Source of the DNA: DASSWB01 sp035705495 | Lineage (GTDB): Bacteria > Bacteroidota > Bacteroidia > Flavobacteriales > Flavobacteriaceae | DNA: 48,472 nt | NCBI GenBank assembly: GCA_035705495.1 | Contig: DASSWB010000020.1 | Location: forward strand, 1-48,472 | Reading direction: 5' to 3' | Shown here: piece by piece, positions 30,576 to 38,995 of the stretch | Layout: each line of letters starts with the position of its first letter | Position numbering within the stretch: the stretch's first letter is position 1 | Program-made: the position numbers and the translations under genes | The notes under the pieces: model-generated | What the model saw: only the letters and a program-made list of their open reading frames with translations | The model's database searches: none | What the model was told of the DNA's origin: nothing

Positions 30576-32114
30576 GTGGACAAAGAGTTAATTATAAGAA
30601 CCGGTTCCTCTGCTGTTGATTTTGCCTTATTAAAAGATGGAAAACTAATTGAATTAAATAAAGAAGAGGAAGATAGTAATTTTGCTGTGGGAGATATTTT
30701 CATAGCTAAAATCAGAAAATCAGTTCCTGGTTTAAATGCGGCATTTGTTAATGTTGGATATACCAAGGATGCATTTTTGCACTATCACGATTTGGGTCCC
30801 CAAGTCGCTTCTTTATTTAAATTCATAAAACGTGTAAGCACAGGTAAATTAAAGGATTTCTCACTCAAAGATTTTCCTTTAGAAAAAGAAATTGATAAGG
30901 ACGGAAGCATTGCTGATGTTCTTAAACCAAATCAATCGTTGCTGGTACAAATTGTAAAAGAGCCAATTTCTACAAAAGGACCAAGGATAAGTTCAGAACT
31001 TTCCTTGCCAGGTAGATATATTGTTTTAGTTCCGTTTTCTGACCGTATTTCTGTTTCTCAAAAAATAGAAAGCAAAGAAGAAAAGGAACGGCTAAAAAGA
31101 CTTGTAAAAAGTATTAAGCCCAAAGGTTTTGGAATAATTGTACGCACAGTAGCGGAAGGCAAAAAAGTAGCAGAACTGGACAAAGATCTGGAAAATTTAC
31201 TAGGTCGTTGGACAGCAATGTGTAAAAAACTAATCAGAGCACCTCATCCTTCAAAAGTTTTAGGTGAATTAAGCAGAGCGTCATCTATTGTTCGCGATGT
31301 TTTTAACGACTCCTTTACTTCTATAGTCGTTGATGATGAAACTTTATACACACAAATCAAGGATTACATTGGAGAAATTTCCCCTAATAGGGAATCAATA
31401 GTAAAACTTCATGATGGCACGACTCCAATTTTTGAGAAGCATGGCATCGAGAGACAAATTAAAACAACCTTCGGAAAAACGGTATCAATGAGCAAAGGTG
31501 CTTATTTGATTATAGAGCACACTGAAGCTATGCATGTTATAGATGTGAACAGTGGCAATAGGTCAAATAAAGCAAAATCTCAGGAAGAAACCGCCCTTGA
31601 AGTAAATTTAATTAGTGCAACAGAGATTGCGCGACAACTCCGGTTGCGAGACATGGGAGGAATTATTGTCGTAGATTTTATAGATATGAATAAAGCCGAA
31701 AATCGGAAAAAACTTTATGATCATCTAAGAGAAGAAATGAGCGATGACAGGGCAAAACATAAAATTTTGCCTCCAAGTAAATTTGGACTCGTTCAAATCA
31801 CGCGACAAAGGGTAAGACCCGAAATGAATATTGAGACTCGGGAAGAAAACCCCAATGGTACTGGAGATATTGAAGCTCCAATTATTGTAATTGACAAGAT
31901 TACATCCGACCTGGAAAAATTGATTAAAAAAGACTATAAAAAGATAATGTTGAGTACACATCCTTTTATAGCGGCCTTTTTAACAAGAGGTTTTCCATCA
32001 CCCCGCACAAAATGGTTTTTTGACCATAAACGCTGGGTAAAAATTTTACCAAGAGACGCTTACACGTACATGGAGTATCACTTTCTCGATAAAGACGGAA
32101 ATGAGATACAATAA
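30576..32114 (+). CDS. rng: Ribonuclease E/G family endoribonuclease
   Basis: Single-strand endoribonuclease used in rRNA 5' maturation and mRNA decay. About 512 residues: an S1 RNA-binding domain (VGDIFIAKIRKSVPGLNAAFVN) near residue 32, the RNase E/G core with 5'-sensor, and the catalytic Asp positions in VIDVNSGNR and IIVVDFIDM. No long C-terminal scaffold is present, so it is RNase G-like. I chose the GTG at 30576, giving VDKELIIRTGSSAVDFALL, because family members begin MDKELIIR; an ATG at 30522 adds 18 residues outside the family. It is separated from the upstream gene by a terminator. Confidence 0.93.
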   Translation: MDKELIIRTGSSAVDFALLKDGKLIELNKEEEDSNFAVGDIFIAKIRKSVPGLNAAFVNVGYTKDAFLHYHDLGPQVASLFKFIKRVSTGKLKDFSLKDFPLEKEIDKDGSIADVLKPNQSLLVQIVKEPISTKGPRISSELSLPGRYIVLVPFSDRISVSQKIESKEEKERLKRLVKSIKPKGFGIIVRTVAEGKKVAELDKDLENLLGRWTAMCKKLIRAPHPSKVLGELSRASSIVRDVFNDSFTSIVVDDETLYTQIKDYIGEISPNRESIVKLHDGTTPIFEKHGIERQIKTTFGKTVSMSKGAYLIIEHTEAMHVIDVNSGNRSNKAKSQEETALEVNLISATEIARQLRLRDMGGIIVVDFIDMNKAENRKKLYDHLREEMSDDRAKHKILPPSKFGLVQITRQRVRPEMNIETREENPNGTGDIEAPIIVIDKITSDLEKLIKKDYKKIMLSTHPFIAAFLTRGFPSPRTKWFFDHKRWVKILPRDAYTYMEYHFLDKDGNEIQ

Positions 32115-32116
32115 CA

Positions 32117-32150
32117 AAAACGCCTTTCTCTACAGAAAGGCGTTTTTTTT
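32117..32150 (+). terminator. Terminator after rng
   Basis: Arms aaaacgcctttct and agaaaggcgtttt (13 bp, perfect), 4-base loop, then further Ts. It also faces the convergent response regulator gene. Confidence 0.95.
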
Positions 32151-32166
32151 GTTTGAAAAAATCGTT

Positions 32167-32562
32167 TTAATTAAAATAACTTTTTATCTCTTTCAGGTTT
32201 TTGATCTTCTCTACATCTGAAACACCCAAGGGTTTTGTCACGTAATCTATCACTTTATCGCTCCTAAAAGCTTTCTGCTTGTCATCCCTATAAGTTGATG
32301 ATGAAACCAAGACCACGTAAATATCTGTATCCAGCGATTTCTCCTTAAATTTCTCTAAAAACTCCCAGCCGTTCATGACGGGCATATTAATATCTAACAA
32401 GACCAGAAAAGAATTTACCTCTTCTTTTTTGGAACGAATATATTCAAAAGCTTGTTTCCCATTAGAACAGGTAACCAGTTTATAGGGAACCTGACTCCGC
32501 AAAAGCTGATTCCGGTGCAACATGCACACTATATTATCATCATCTACAATTAAGATTTCCAT
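32167..32562 (-). CDS. CheY-like single-domain response regulator
   Basis: A 131-residue receiver domain without output domain. Acidic pocket at MEILIVDDDNI (Asp7-9), phosphoacceptor Asp57 in LLDINMPVMNGWEFL, the Ser/Thr switch in VLVSSSTYRDD, and Lys in YVTKPLG. The ATG at 32562 begins one base after the TGA stop of the sensor gene, so they are translationally coupled; an in-frame ATG at 32583 is less likely. It presumably receives a phosphate from, or gives one to, the DHp-like end of that sensor, or works by protein contact. Confidence 0.92.
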   Translation of the reverse strand: MEILIVDDDNIVCMLHRNQLLRSQVPYKLVTCSNGKQAFEYIRSKKEEVNSFLVLLDINMPVMNGWEFLEKFKEKSLDTDIYVVLVSSSTYRDDKQKAFRSDKVIDYVTKPLGVSDVEKIKNLKEIKSYFN

Positions 32563-32563
32563 A

Positions 32564-35281
32564 TCACTTTTTCTCGTCGGCACCTACTTCAATTTTTTCA
32601 ATTCTAGAAACAATCCCAGTTATAATCCCATCTATTTCATTTGCCGCTTTTTTCACATTTTCTACCAACTCATTTTTTGGCATCACTTCAAAATCATTGA
32701 TTTCAAACAAATCCAAAAGACCCTGTAATCTTGCTAACGGAGCTCTTACCACATGTGATTGTTCCCATGCAATCTCCTTGAAGGTTTCTCTCTGACCCTT
32801 AACTTCTTGTAGCAATCTTCTCGATTCGGTTACATCCAAAACCGCACCAACCATGCGTTTTACATTTCCCAAATTATCTCGAATCATTGAAGCGCGATCA
32901 ATTACATAAGCTCTATCACCATTTCCTTTAAAAATTCTGTATTCCTCCTTCCACTTAAAAACTTCAGGGTTGGCCATTGCAATATCCAAAGATTTTTTCA
33001 CTCTTTTCTGATCCTTGGGATGAATTCTGGAATACCAAAAATCAGAAGCCTTGTTTGTTTCCTCCGAAAATTTATAAACCTCCTCAAAAGCTTGGTTTCT
33101 AACAATCTCATTGGTTTCAAGATTCCAGTCCCATATCATTTCATTGGTCGCCTTCATTGCCAATTGGAAACGCTGATTGGCGAGTTTCAATGCTTCTTCT
33201 TTAGCGGTAAGTTCAGAAATATCACTACTTGCACCAATTAACCTGATTGCCTTTCCCTGCTTGTTTCGAATAATAAAGCCCCTGTCCCGTACTCTTGCAT
33301 AACTGCCGTCAACGCGTTTGAACCTATATTCTGTACTGATAAAAAATTCTTCCTCATCGCCCAGTATATCATCTAATTTTTTTCTTAAATGAGGCAAATC
33401 ATCGGGGTGGATATTTGACGGCCAAAATTTCCGTTGGTCAACTTCTTCTGCGGTATATCCAAATAAATCGATTAAACTTCTATAATATCTAATGACTTCA
33501 TCGGTTTCCAGATCCCAATCATAAATAATATCCTGTGTCGCTTTTGCTGCCAACCGATATCTTTCATTGATAAGCTCAATCTCTTTGGCCTGTTCATAGA
33601 TAGTTGTAATATCCCGGGAATTCACTACAATCCCTTGTACTGCAGGATCTGAAAGCAGATTTGTTGCCGTGGTTTCCATCCATCTCCAGTTTCCGGACTG
33701 ATCCTTGAACCGAAATGCAGCGGTTTTTACCCTTTTTTGGGTTTCCAGTAGTCCGAATTCCTCCTGAAGCCTTTGAACATCGTCGGGATGAATAAAATCA
33801 AAAGCTAGTTTGCCAATCATGTCTTGCGGATCTAATCCCAAAATATTTTTACTGGTGTCACTTACAAAAAGGTACTTTCCCGAAGTATCTAAAATACCGA
33901 TTAAATCTGAACCTTCCTGTACCAAAGCTTTAAACTTCTCTTCATTGCGTTTTAATGCTTCTTCCTTTTGCCTCAGTGCAGTTTCAGCAGTGCGTTTTTC
34001 AACTGCATTGGTAAAATTATGTGCAAGTCCTTTTAGGAAATTTATTTCATCATTACTCCAATTCCTTTCCGTAGTACAATCGTCAAAACCAATAAACCCA
34101 TATAAATCGTTTTGAATAAACACCGGCAGAAGCAACATCGACTTGATTTGCTGATCTAAAAAAATATCCCTTAGTTCGCATTCCGGCAAGTCATTCAGCT
34201 TCGCGGTAAAAGGCAAATTCTTGGTCAGTGGCCCCATGATTTCCTGTAATTTATTTGCAGAAAGTCCATGCATTTCGGGATTATCTATTTCAGGTTTGGC
34301 ATTTTCGCTTGTCCATTCCACTTTCATACTGATCAAAGTTTCCTTTGAGCCCTCGTCTTTAACTGCTTCAAAATAATACATCCGGTCTGCCTTTACGGTC
34401 TGACCGACAATAGAAAATGCTTTTTCAAGCGTTTCCACACTTAATCCTTGTTCCAATAAAAGCCCCATGAACATGGAATTCACATTCAGAAAATGATTTT
34501 TCTCACTTAATACCTTTTCAGAATTCCTGAGGTTGGTGATGTCTTTGGCCCTTCCGTAGGTTCCAACTATTTCATTATTTATTTTAATGGGCATCAACGA
34601 AATGAGCAAAACCTTTTCATTGCCCTTAGCCGAAAGAAAATTGGCTTCAAATGTATTTGCGACCCCATTTATTCCTTCTTGAAAATGATTCCATATTTTT
34701 TCTTTATCCTTGGTTTCGCAAAATGGAAGAAAATTCATTTTCAGTAATTCTTGCAGGGAAACTTCGGCTATCTCTGCAATTCCTTCATTAGCACTTGTAA
34801 AATCGCCTTTTAGATCAAGGGAATATAGACCGTCGGGATTTTTAGTAATAAAGTGTTCGTACTGCTGATCCTTTTCGTTTTCATTTCTATCGGAATCCGA
34901 GAGAACAGCTTCCTTTAAAACATGTAAAATAAAAACTGCATCGGTATTTTCATCTTTAATGGGAATATTTTCTATATCCCACATCAGATTTTTATGATCG
35001 GAAATTTTAATATGTGTAAAATTGAGTGTAACCGGCCCAATAACGTCTTTCTTGGACGTTGAAAGAACCTTATGAAATGAGTTTTGCAACAAGGGAACAA
35101 TAAAATCTTTCGGATAGACCTCAACCAGCGACTTTCCAATGATTTCATCATGATTGAAACATAATATTGAGGAAATTTTCCTATTTGCTTGAACTACATT
35201 AAAATTTTCTCCCTCCTTTTTAAATACCAAGCAGGGAAAAGGCAATGCTGTAAAAATGTCTAAAAGGTAGTTTTTTTCCAT
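32564..35281 (-). CDS. Multi-PAS/GAF sensor protein with DHp helix but no ATPase domain
   Basis: A 905-residue cytoplasmic protein with no membrane helix. Domains in order: PAS at about residues 5-125, PAS at about 140-260, a GAF domain at about 270-435 (FSIVGQTVKADRMYYFE; LLLPVFIQNDLYGFIGFDD), a helical linker, then three PAS/PAC units at about 445-565, 575-700 and 705-825 (HPDD or HPKD motifs; WRWMETTATN; GSYARVRDRG). It ends with FKEIAWEQSHVVRAPLARLQG, an H-box with His843 and a second helix, then stops. The HATPase_c domain is missing, so it cannot be a self-sufficient kinase. Coupled to the CheY-like gene. Confidence 0.9.
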   Translation of the reverse strand: MEKNYLLDIFTALPFPCLVFKKEGENFNVVQANRKISSILCFNHDEIIGKSLVEVYPKDFIVPLLQNSFHKVLSTSKKDVIGPVTLNFTHIKISDHKNLMWDIENIPIKDENTDAVFILHVLKEAVLSDSDRNENEKDQQYEHFITKNPDGLYSLDLKGDFTSANEGIAEIAEVSLQELLKMNFLPFCETKDKEKIWNHFQEGINGVANTFEANFLSAKGNEKVLLISLMPIKINNEIVGTYGRAKDITNLRNSEKVLSEKNHFLNVNSMFMGLLLEQGLSVETLEKAFSIVGQTVKADRMYYFEAVKDEGSKETLISMKVEWTSENAKPEIDNPEMHGLSANKLQEIMGPLTKNLPFTAKLNDLPECELRDIFLDQQIKSMLLLPVFIQNDLYGFIGFDDCTTERNWSNDEINFLKGLAHNFTNAVEKRTAETALRQKEEALKRNEEKFKALVQEGSDLIGILDTSGKYLFVSDTSKNILGLDPQDMIGKLAFDFIHPDDVQRLQEEFGLLETQKRVKTAAFRFKDQSGNWRWMETTATNLLSDPAVQGIVVNSRDITTIYEQAKEIELINERYRLAAKATQDIIYDWDLETDEVIRYYRSLIDLFGYTAEEVDQRKFWPSNIHPDDLPHLRKKLDDILGDEEEFFISTEYRFKRVDGSYARVRDRGFIIRNKQGKAIRLIGASSDISELTAKEEALKLANQRFQLAMKATNEMIWDWNLETNEIVRNQAFEEVYKFSEETNKASDFWYSRIHPKDQKRVKKSLDIAMANPEVFKWKEEYRIFKGNGDRAYVIDRASMIRDNLGNVKRMVGAVLDVTESRRLLQEVKGQRETFKEIAWEQSHVVRAPLARLQGLLDLFEINDFEVMPKNELVENVKKAANEIDGIITGIVSRIEKIEVGADEKK

Positions 35282-35417
35282 TTAAAAAATTTGCCTTAAA
35301 CCACTCAAGGTATTAAAAATTTGATTTTCAAAAACATCAGCCTTTAATTTAATTTATTTATTGTTGTGTTTCACGATAAAAATGAAATCTTTAACTTCTT
35401 CATATATTAACCCCAAA

Positions 35418-35450
35418 TTGTTTGCATTTTCGTCATCTCTCCTATATTTG
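35418..35450 (+). promoter_or_regulatory. Predicted recX promoter, TTG-N22 or N18-TATATTTG
   Basis: TATATTTG at 35443-35450 matches TAnnTTTG, with TTG boxes 22 and 18 bases upstream (35418-35420 and 35422-35424). It ends only four bases before the ATG at 35455, so the transcript is probably leaderless. Confidence 0.65.
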
Positions 35451-35454
35451 TGCG

Positions 35455-35931
35455 ATGGATTTCTCTCAAAACAAATCGTATTCTGTTCAAGAAGCCAAAA
35501 ATAAATTGATGCAATATTGCGCTTACCAAGATCGATGTCATCAGGAAGTGGAGGAAAAATTGAAAGAAATGCGGATGATTCCCGAAGCTTGCGAACAAAT
35601 TATCATTTATCTTATTCATGAGAATTTTTTAAATGAAGAACGCTTTGCCCAAAGTTTTGCCCGTGGAAAATTCCGAATCAAGAAATGGGGTAGAACACGA
35701 ATTATCAGAGAACTCAAGCAACGGCAAATCTCAAAATACAATATCAATACTGCACTTAAGGAAATTGACGATATTGAATACGCCAAAACATTTCTTGAAG
35801 TTGCAGACAAAAAATTATCTTCCATAAAGGAATCAAATATTTTAAAACGAAAAAGAAAACTTCGTGATCATCTTTTGAGCAAAGGTTACGAATCTACCTT
35901 GATTTACGATTACCTTTCGCAACTTTCATGA
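35455..35931 (+). CDS. recX: Regulatory protein RecX
   Basis: Modulator of RecA filaments. The product (about 158 residues) has the three-helix repeats of the family: QEAKNKLMQYCAYQDRCHQE, then LIHENFLNEERFAQSFARGK and FRIKKWGRTRIIRELKQRQI, then the final LRDHLLSKGYESTLIYDYL. I chose the ATG at 35455 over an in-frame one at 35422 since the promoter TATATTTG overlaps the extra codons. Its stop is only three bases from the stop of the convergent bioB. Confidence 0.93.
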   Translation: MDFSQNKSYSVQEAKNKLMQYCAYQDRCHQEVEEKLKEMRMIPEACEQIIIYLIHENFLNEERFAQSFARGKFRIKKWGRTRIIRELKQRQISKYNINTALKEIDDIEYAKTFLEVADKKLSSIKESNILKRKRKLRDHLLSKGYESTLIYDYLSQLS

Positions 35932-35934
35932 AAT

Positions 35935-37020
35935 TCAAGCTTTCTGTTTTCCTTGAACTTTTAAATTTCGTTCGATCTCATGTCCCGGTCTTGACCATTT
36001 TGGTTTCTCTCCCAAAGCGCTAAAAGCAGAATTCACGGCTTCTACGGTCTCGGGTTTTGCTTTTTTTACAAATGCTTTCTGCGGATTTAATCCCAATGTC
36101 CTGAACATTTCCATGTCCTCATTCACATCGGGGTTTGGAGTGGTAAGCAATTTGTCTCCGGCAAAGATCGAATTGGCACCGGCGAAAAAGCACATAGCTT
36201 GTCCTTCCCTGCTCATTTGCGTTCTTCCTGCGGAAAGTCGCACTTGTGTTTGCGGCATAACAATTCTCGTTGTCGCAACCATTCGAACCATATCCCAAAT
36301 TGGAATTTGCTCTTGATCTGCCAACGGAGTTCCTTCCACGGGAACAAGTGCATTAATGGGCACCGATTCCGGCTGCGGATTTAAAGTCGCGAGCGCAACC
36401 AACATCCCGGCTCTATCTTTTATACTTTCTCCCATACCAATAATCCCACCGCTACAAACGGTGACATTTGTTTTTCTAACATTTTCTATCGTTTTCAACC
36501 GATCTTCAAAACCTCTTGTGGAAATAACTTCTTTATAATATTCTTCAGACGAATCCAAATTGTGGTTGTAGGCGTACAAACCTGCTTCCGCCAAACGCTG
36601 CGCCTGATTTTCTGTAATCATTCCCAAAGTGCAGCAAACTTCCATGTCCAGTTTATTGATGGTCCGCACCATTTCCAGAACATCATCAAATTCACGTCCG
36701 TCTTTCACGTTTCTCCACGCTGCGCCCATGCAAACTCGGGAAGAACCAGCTTCCTTTGCACGTAAAGCTTGCGCTTTTACCTGCTGCACGCTCATTAAAT
36801 CGTTTCCTTCAATATTTGTGTGGTACCGCGCGGCCTGCGGACAATAACCACAATCTTCCGGACATCCTCCGGTTTTAATTGACAGGAGCGTCGAAACTTG
36901 AACCGTGTTTGGGTCGTGAAATTCCCGATGAACTGAGGCTGCTTTGTAAAGCAAGTCCATTAAAGGCATATTGTAAATTTCTAAAATCTCTTCTTTCGTC
37001 CAAGTGTGTTTAACCGACAT
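35935..37020 (-). CDS. bioB: Biotin synthase
   Basis: Radical SAM enzyme that inserts sulfur into dethiobiotin. The 361-residue product has the SAM cluster motif GGCPEDCGYCPQAARYH (CxxxCxxC) near residue 46, VCMGAAWRNVKDGREFDDV near 93, YAYNHNLDSSEEYY near 146, and the second-cluster Arg region VRLSAGRTQMSREGQAMCFF with AGANSIFAGDKLLTT after it. Start at 37020 gives MSVKHTWTKEEIL; a start at 37041 adds seven residues. Last gene of the biotin block, 74 bases after the ketoacyl synthase. Confidence 0.96.
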   Translation of the reverse strand: MSVKHTWTKEEILEIYNMPLMDLLYKAASVHREFHDPNTVQVSTLLSIKTGGCPEDCGYCPQAARYHTNIEGNDLMSVQQVKAQALRAKEAGSSRVCMGAAWRNVKDGREFDDVLEMVRTINKLDMEVCCTLGMITENQAQRLAEAGLYAYNHNLDSSEEYYKEVISTRGFEDRLKTIENVRKTNVTVCSGGIIGMGESIKDRAGMLVALATLNPQPESVPINALVPVEGTPLADQEQIPIWDMVRMVATTRIVMPQTQVRLSAGRTQMSREGQAMCFFAGANSIFAGDKLLTTPNPDVNEDMEMFRTLGLNPQKAFVKKAKPETVEAVNSAFSALGEKPKWSRPGHEIERNLKVQGKQKA

Positions 37021-37094
37021 TGTTTTTTTTTTGATTTTCAAAAATAAAGAAATTCTAAGGCAATCAACTTTTCAAACTGATCTTTTCATCGGAT

Positions 37095-38252
37095 TTAATG
37101 GCGACTCAACAAAATACTGACTGCATTCCCACCAAATCCGACTGCATTAATGAGAATATTTTGAATTTTATCAATTCGTTTTTCAGTTTGAAAAAATGGC
37201 GTGGGAACGAACTGTTGATGCTGAAGCATGAAAACACCCAATTCCAAACTCAACATCCCAGAAGCTCCAAAAGTGTGACCCAGTTTCCACTTATTACTCG
37301 TAATCAATGGATGTTTTTCACCGAAGACGGTTTTTATGGCATTCCATTCTGCCAAATCACCTTTTATGGTTCCGGGCGCATGCATTACAATAACATCAAC
37401 TTCATCTTTGGGCAATTCACCCATCGCATCTCTCATGGTTTTCTGAAAACATTCAGCATTTGCCGAAATTGACGCACCGTGATCTATTTTTTCTGTCGCG
37501 TAACCAACTCCCCTAATAACCGAAATTGCCTTTGAGGAAATCCCTGGTTCCAAACAAGCCATTGCCGCGCCTTCACCCACAACCATCGTATTTTTTTCTT
37601 TCTGAAAATTCAGGGCTTCGCAAAAGGGTTCTTCTTTTGCAGCCGAATAAATCTTCATTGCCTTGATTTGCGCGATTGTAAAAGGAGTTAGAGCAGCTTC
37701 ACTACCGCCGACCAAAAATTTTTCTGCCATTCCGGATTGTATCCAAGAAATTCCGTTTAAAAGCGCATGAAGTGCCGTAGAACACGTCACGCTATGGGAA
37801 ATTTCCGGTCCCAATGTCTGCAAATCCTGTGCGACCCAAGAAGAAATATTCCCCAATGTGGTTGTCGGCGAAGCCAAAGTGCTTAATTTTTTATTTTGTA
37901 AAAAATCGGAGTGATATCTTTCAAATAACTCAGTTGCACCACGGGAACTTCCAATATTGATTCCAAAATTCTCCTTTCCTTTCCAACCCGCTTTTTTTAT
38001 TGCCTCCCTACTTGTCAGGATCGCCAATAAAACAGATTTGTCCAAATTTTTGTACTTCGGATTTTTTGATTTTAAATTTTCCAGCTTTTTTTCTGCGGAA
38101 TTGGTTACTGCGCTCACAGGAACATTGAATTTTCCAATTTTTTTTAATTCAAGAAAGCTCTTCGGATTCAAATAATTCTGCCAAATTTCTTCGGAAGAAG
38201 TTCCCAAAGCGGAAACGGAAGACAAAGCGGTAATAGAAACAGGTTTTATCAA
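37095..38252 (-). CDS. Beta-ketoacyl-ACP synthase (KAS I/II type) in the biotin cluster
   Basis: A condensing enzyme with the full Cys-His-His triad of the KAS I/II class: Cys157 in HSVTCSTALHALLNG, His291 in VMHAPGTIKGDLAEWNAI, and Lys321 and His326 in SNKWKLGHTFGASGM. About 385 residues, slightly shorter than FabF and divergent from it, so not the housekeeping enzyme. There is no ATG near the family start; a TTG at 38252 gives MIKPVSITALSSVSALG, and a TTG at 38270 gives six more residues. It sits between the SET gene and bioB. A role in making the pimeloyl chain is suggested by position only. Confidence 0.85.
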   Translation of the reverse strand: MIKPVSITALSSVSALGTSSEEIWQNYLNPKSFLELKKIGKFNVPVSAVTNSAEKKLENLKSKNPKYKNLDKSVLLAILTSREAIKKAGWKGKENFGINIGSSRGATELFERYHSDFLQNKKLSTLASPTTTLGNISSWVAQDLQTLGPEISHSVTCSTALHALLNGISWIQSGMAEKFLVGGSEAALTPFTIAQIKAMKIYSAAKEEPFCEALNFQKEKNTMVVGEGAAMACLEPGISSKAISVIRGVGYATEKIDHGASISANAECFQKTMRDAMGELPKDEVDVIVMHAPGTIKGDLAEWNAIKTVFGEKHPLITSNKWKLGHTFGASGMLSLELGVFMLQHQQFVPTPFFQTEKRIDKIQNILINAVGFGGNAVSILLSRH

Positions 38253-38309
38253 CAGATAAGTTTTCAGCAAAATTAAAATTTCCTGAAGCTTTTTATCAAT
38301 AAATACAGT

Positions 38310-38903
38310 TTACTTTTTCCGACTGTCGAAATAACAGCTCAAAATTGATTTCATTGCTTTCGTCCCGGAAGTAATCTTTTTCATTTCGGCTTTGGTTTCA
38401 GCTGAAAATAATTTTAAAAGTGGTTGGTTCACATAGTCGAAATTTTTCATCGCATCTGCAACTTGGGCATCCCAAATTTCATGAAATTCAAGAAGATCAT
38501 CAGGATGTACAATTTTTCGTTCTGTTCCCTCATCTTCCGCTTCAAACGGTTCGGAAATATTCAGATAACCATAATCATCTGTCAATTGCTCTCCGGGCTG
38601 AATATCCCTCACCGCAATCTCAAAATCATATGCCGTGCTCATGCAATTTGATTTGAAACTGTGGTTCACAAATTTGGCATCGTCCCAGCAAAGAATATGG
38701 TTTCCCAAGTTGTTGCGAAAACTGTATTTATCGAGCATTTCCTGAATAAGCGGTTGCATTCTGGAAATTTGTTCGGGCGTATATTCGGTATCCAACTCGT
38801 CCTGTACCCAAGTAATGGTTCCTTTCGGAATAAATTTAGTGGCCACCACGCCATATTGGACGGTTTTATTGATGAATTTTACTTCGGTATCCGGATGAAT
38901 CAT
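38310..38903 (-). CDS. SET domain protein (predicted lysine methyltransferase)
   Basis: A 197-residue protein. Residues 1-120 follow the SET fold: YGVVATKFIPKGTITWVQDE near 17, the SAM-binding FVNHSFKSNCMSTAYDFEIA near 78 (NHxxxxNC), then VRDIQPGEQLTDDYGYLNI (GEELTxDY type) with the catalytic Tyr. The remaining residues are helical, with no post-SET Cys cluster. Such short bacterial SET proteins are predicted protein-lysine methyltransferases; the target is unknown. Flanked by bioA (92 bases upstream) and the ketoacyl synthase (57 bases downstream), all on the same strand. Confidence 0.85.
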   Translation of the reverse strand: MIHPDTEVKFINKTVQYGVVATKFIPKGTITWVQDELDTEYTPEQISRMQPLIQEMLDKYSFRNNLGNHILCWDDAKFVNHSFKSNCMSTAYDFEIAVRDIQPGEQLTDDYGYLNISEPFEAEDEGTERKIVHPDDLLEFHEIWDAQVADAMKNFDYVNQPLLKLFSAETKAEMKKITSGTKAMKSILSCYFDSRKK

Positions 38904-38995
38904 AGCAAAAATTAAAAAACGAAAATAGCGAAAGCAATTGTTAATTTTTTATATAATATTCACATCAAATCCTAAAATTTCCTTTTTTAATTCAA

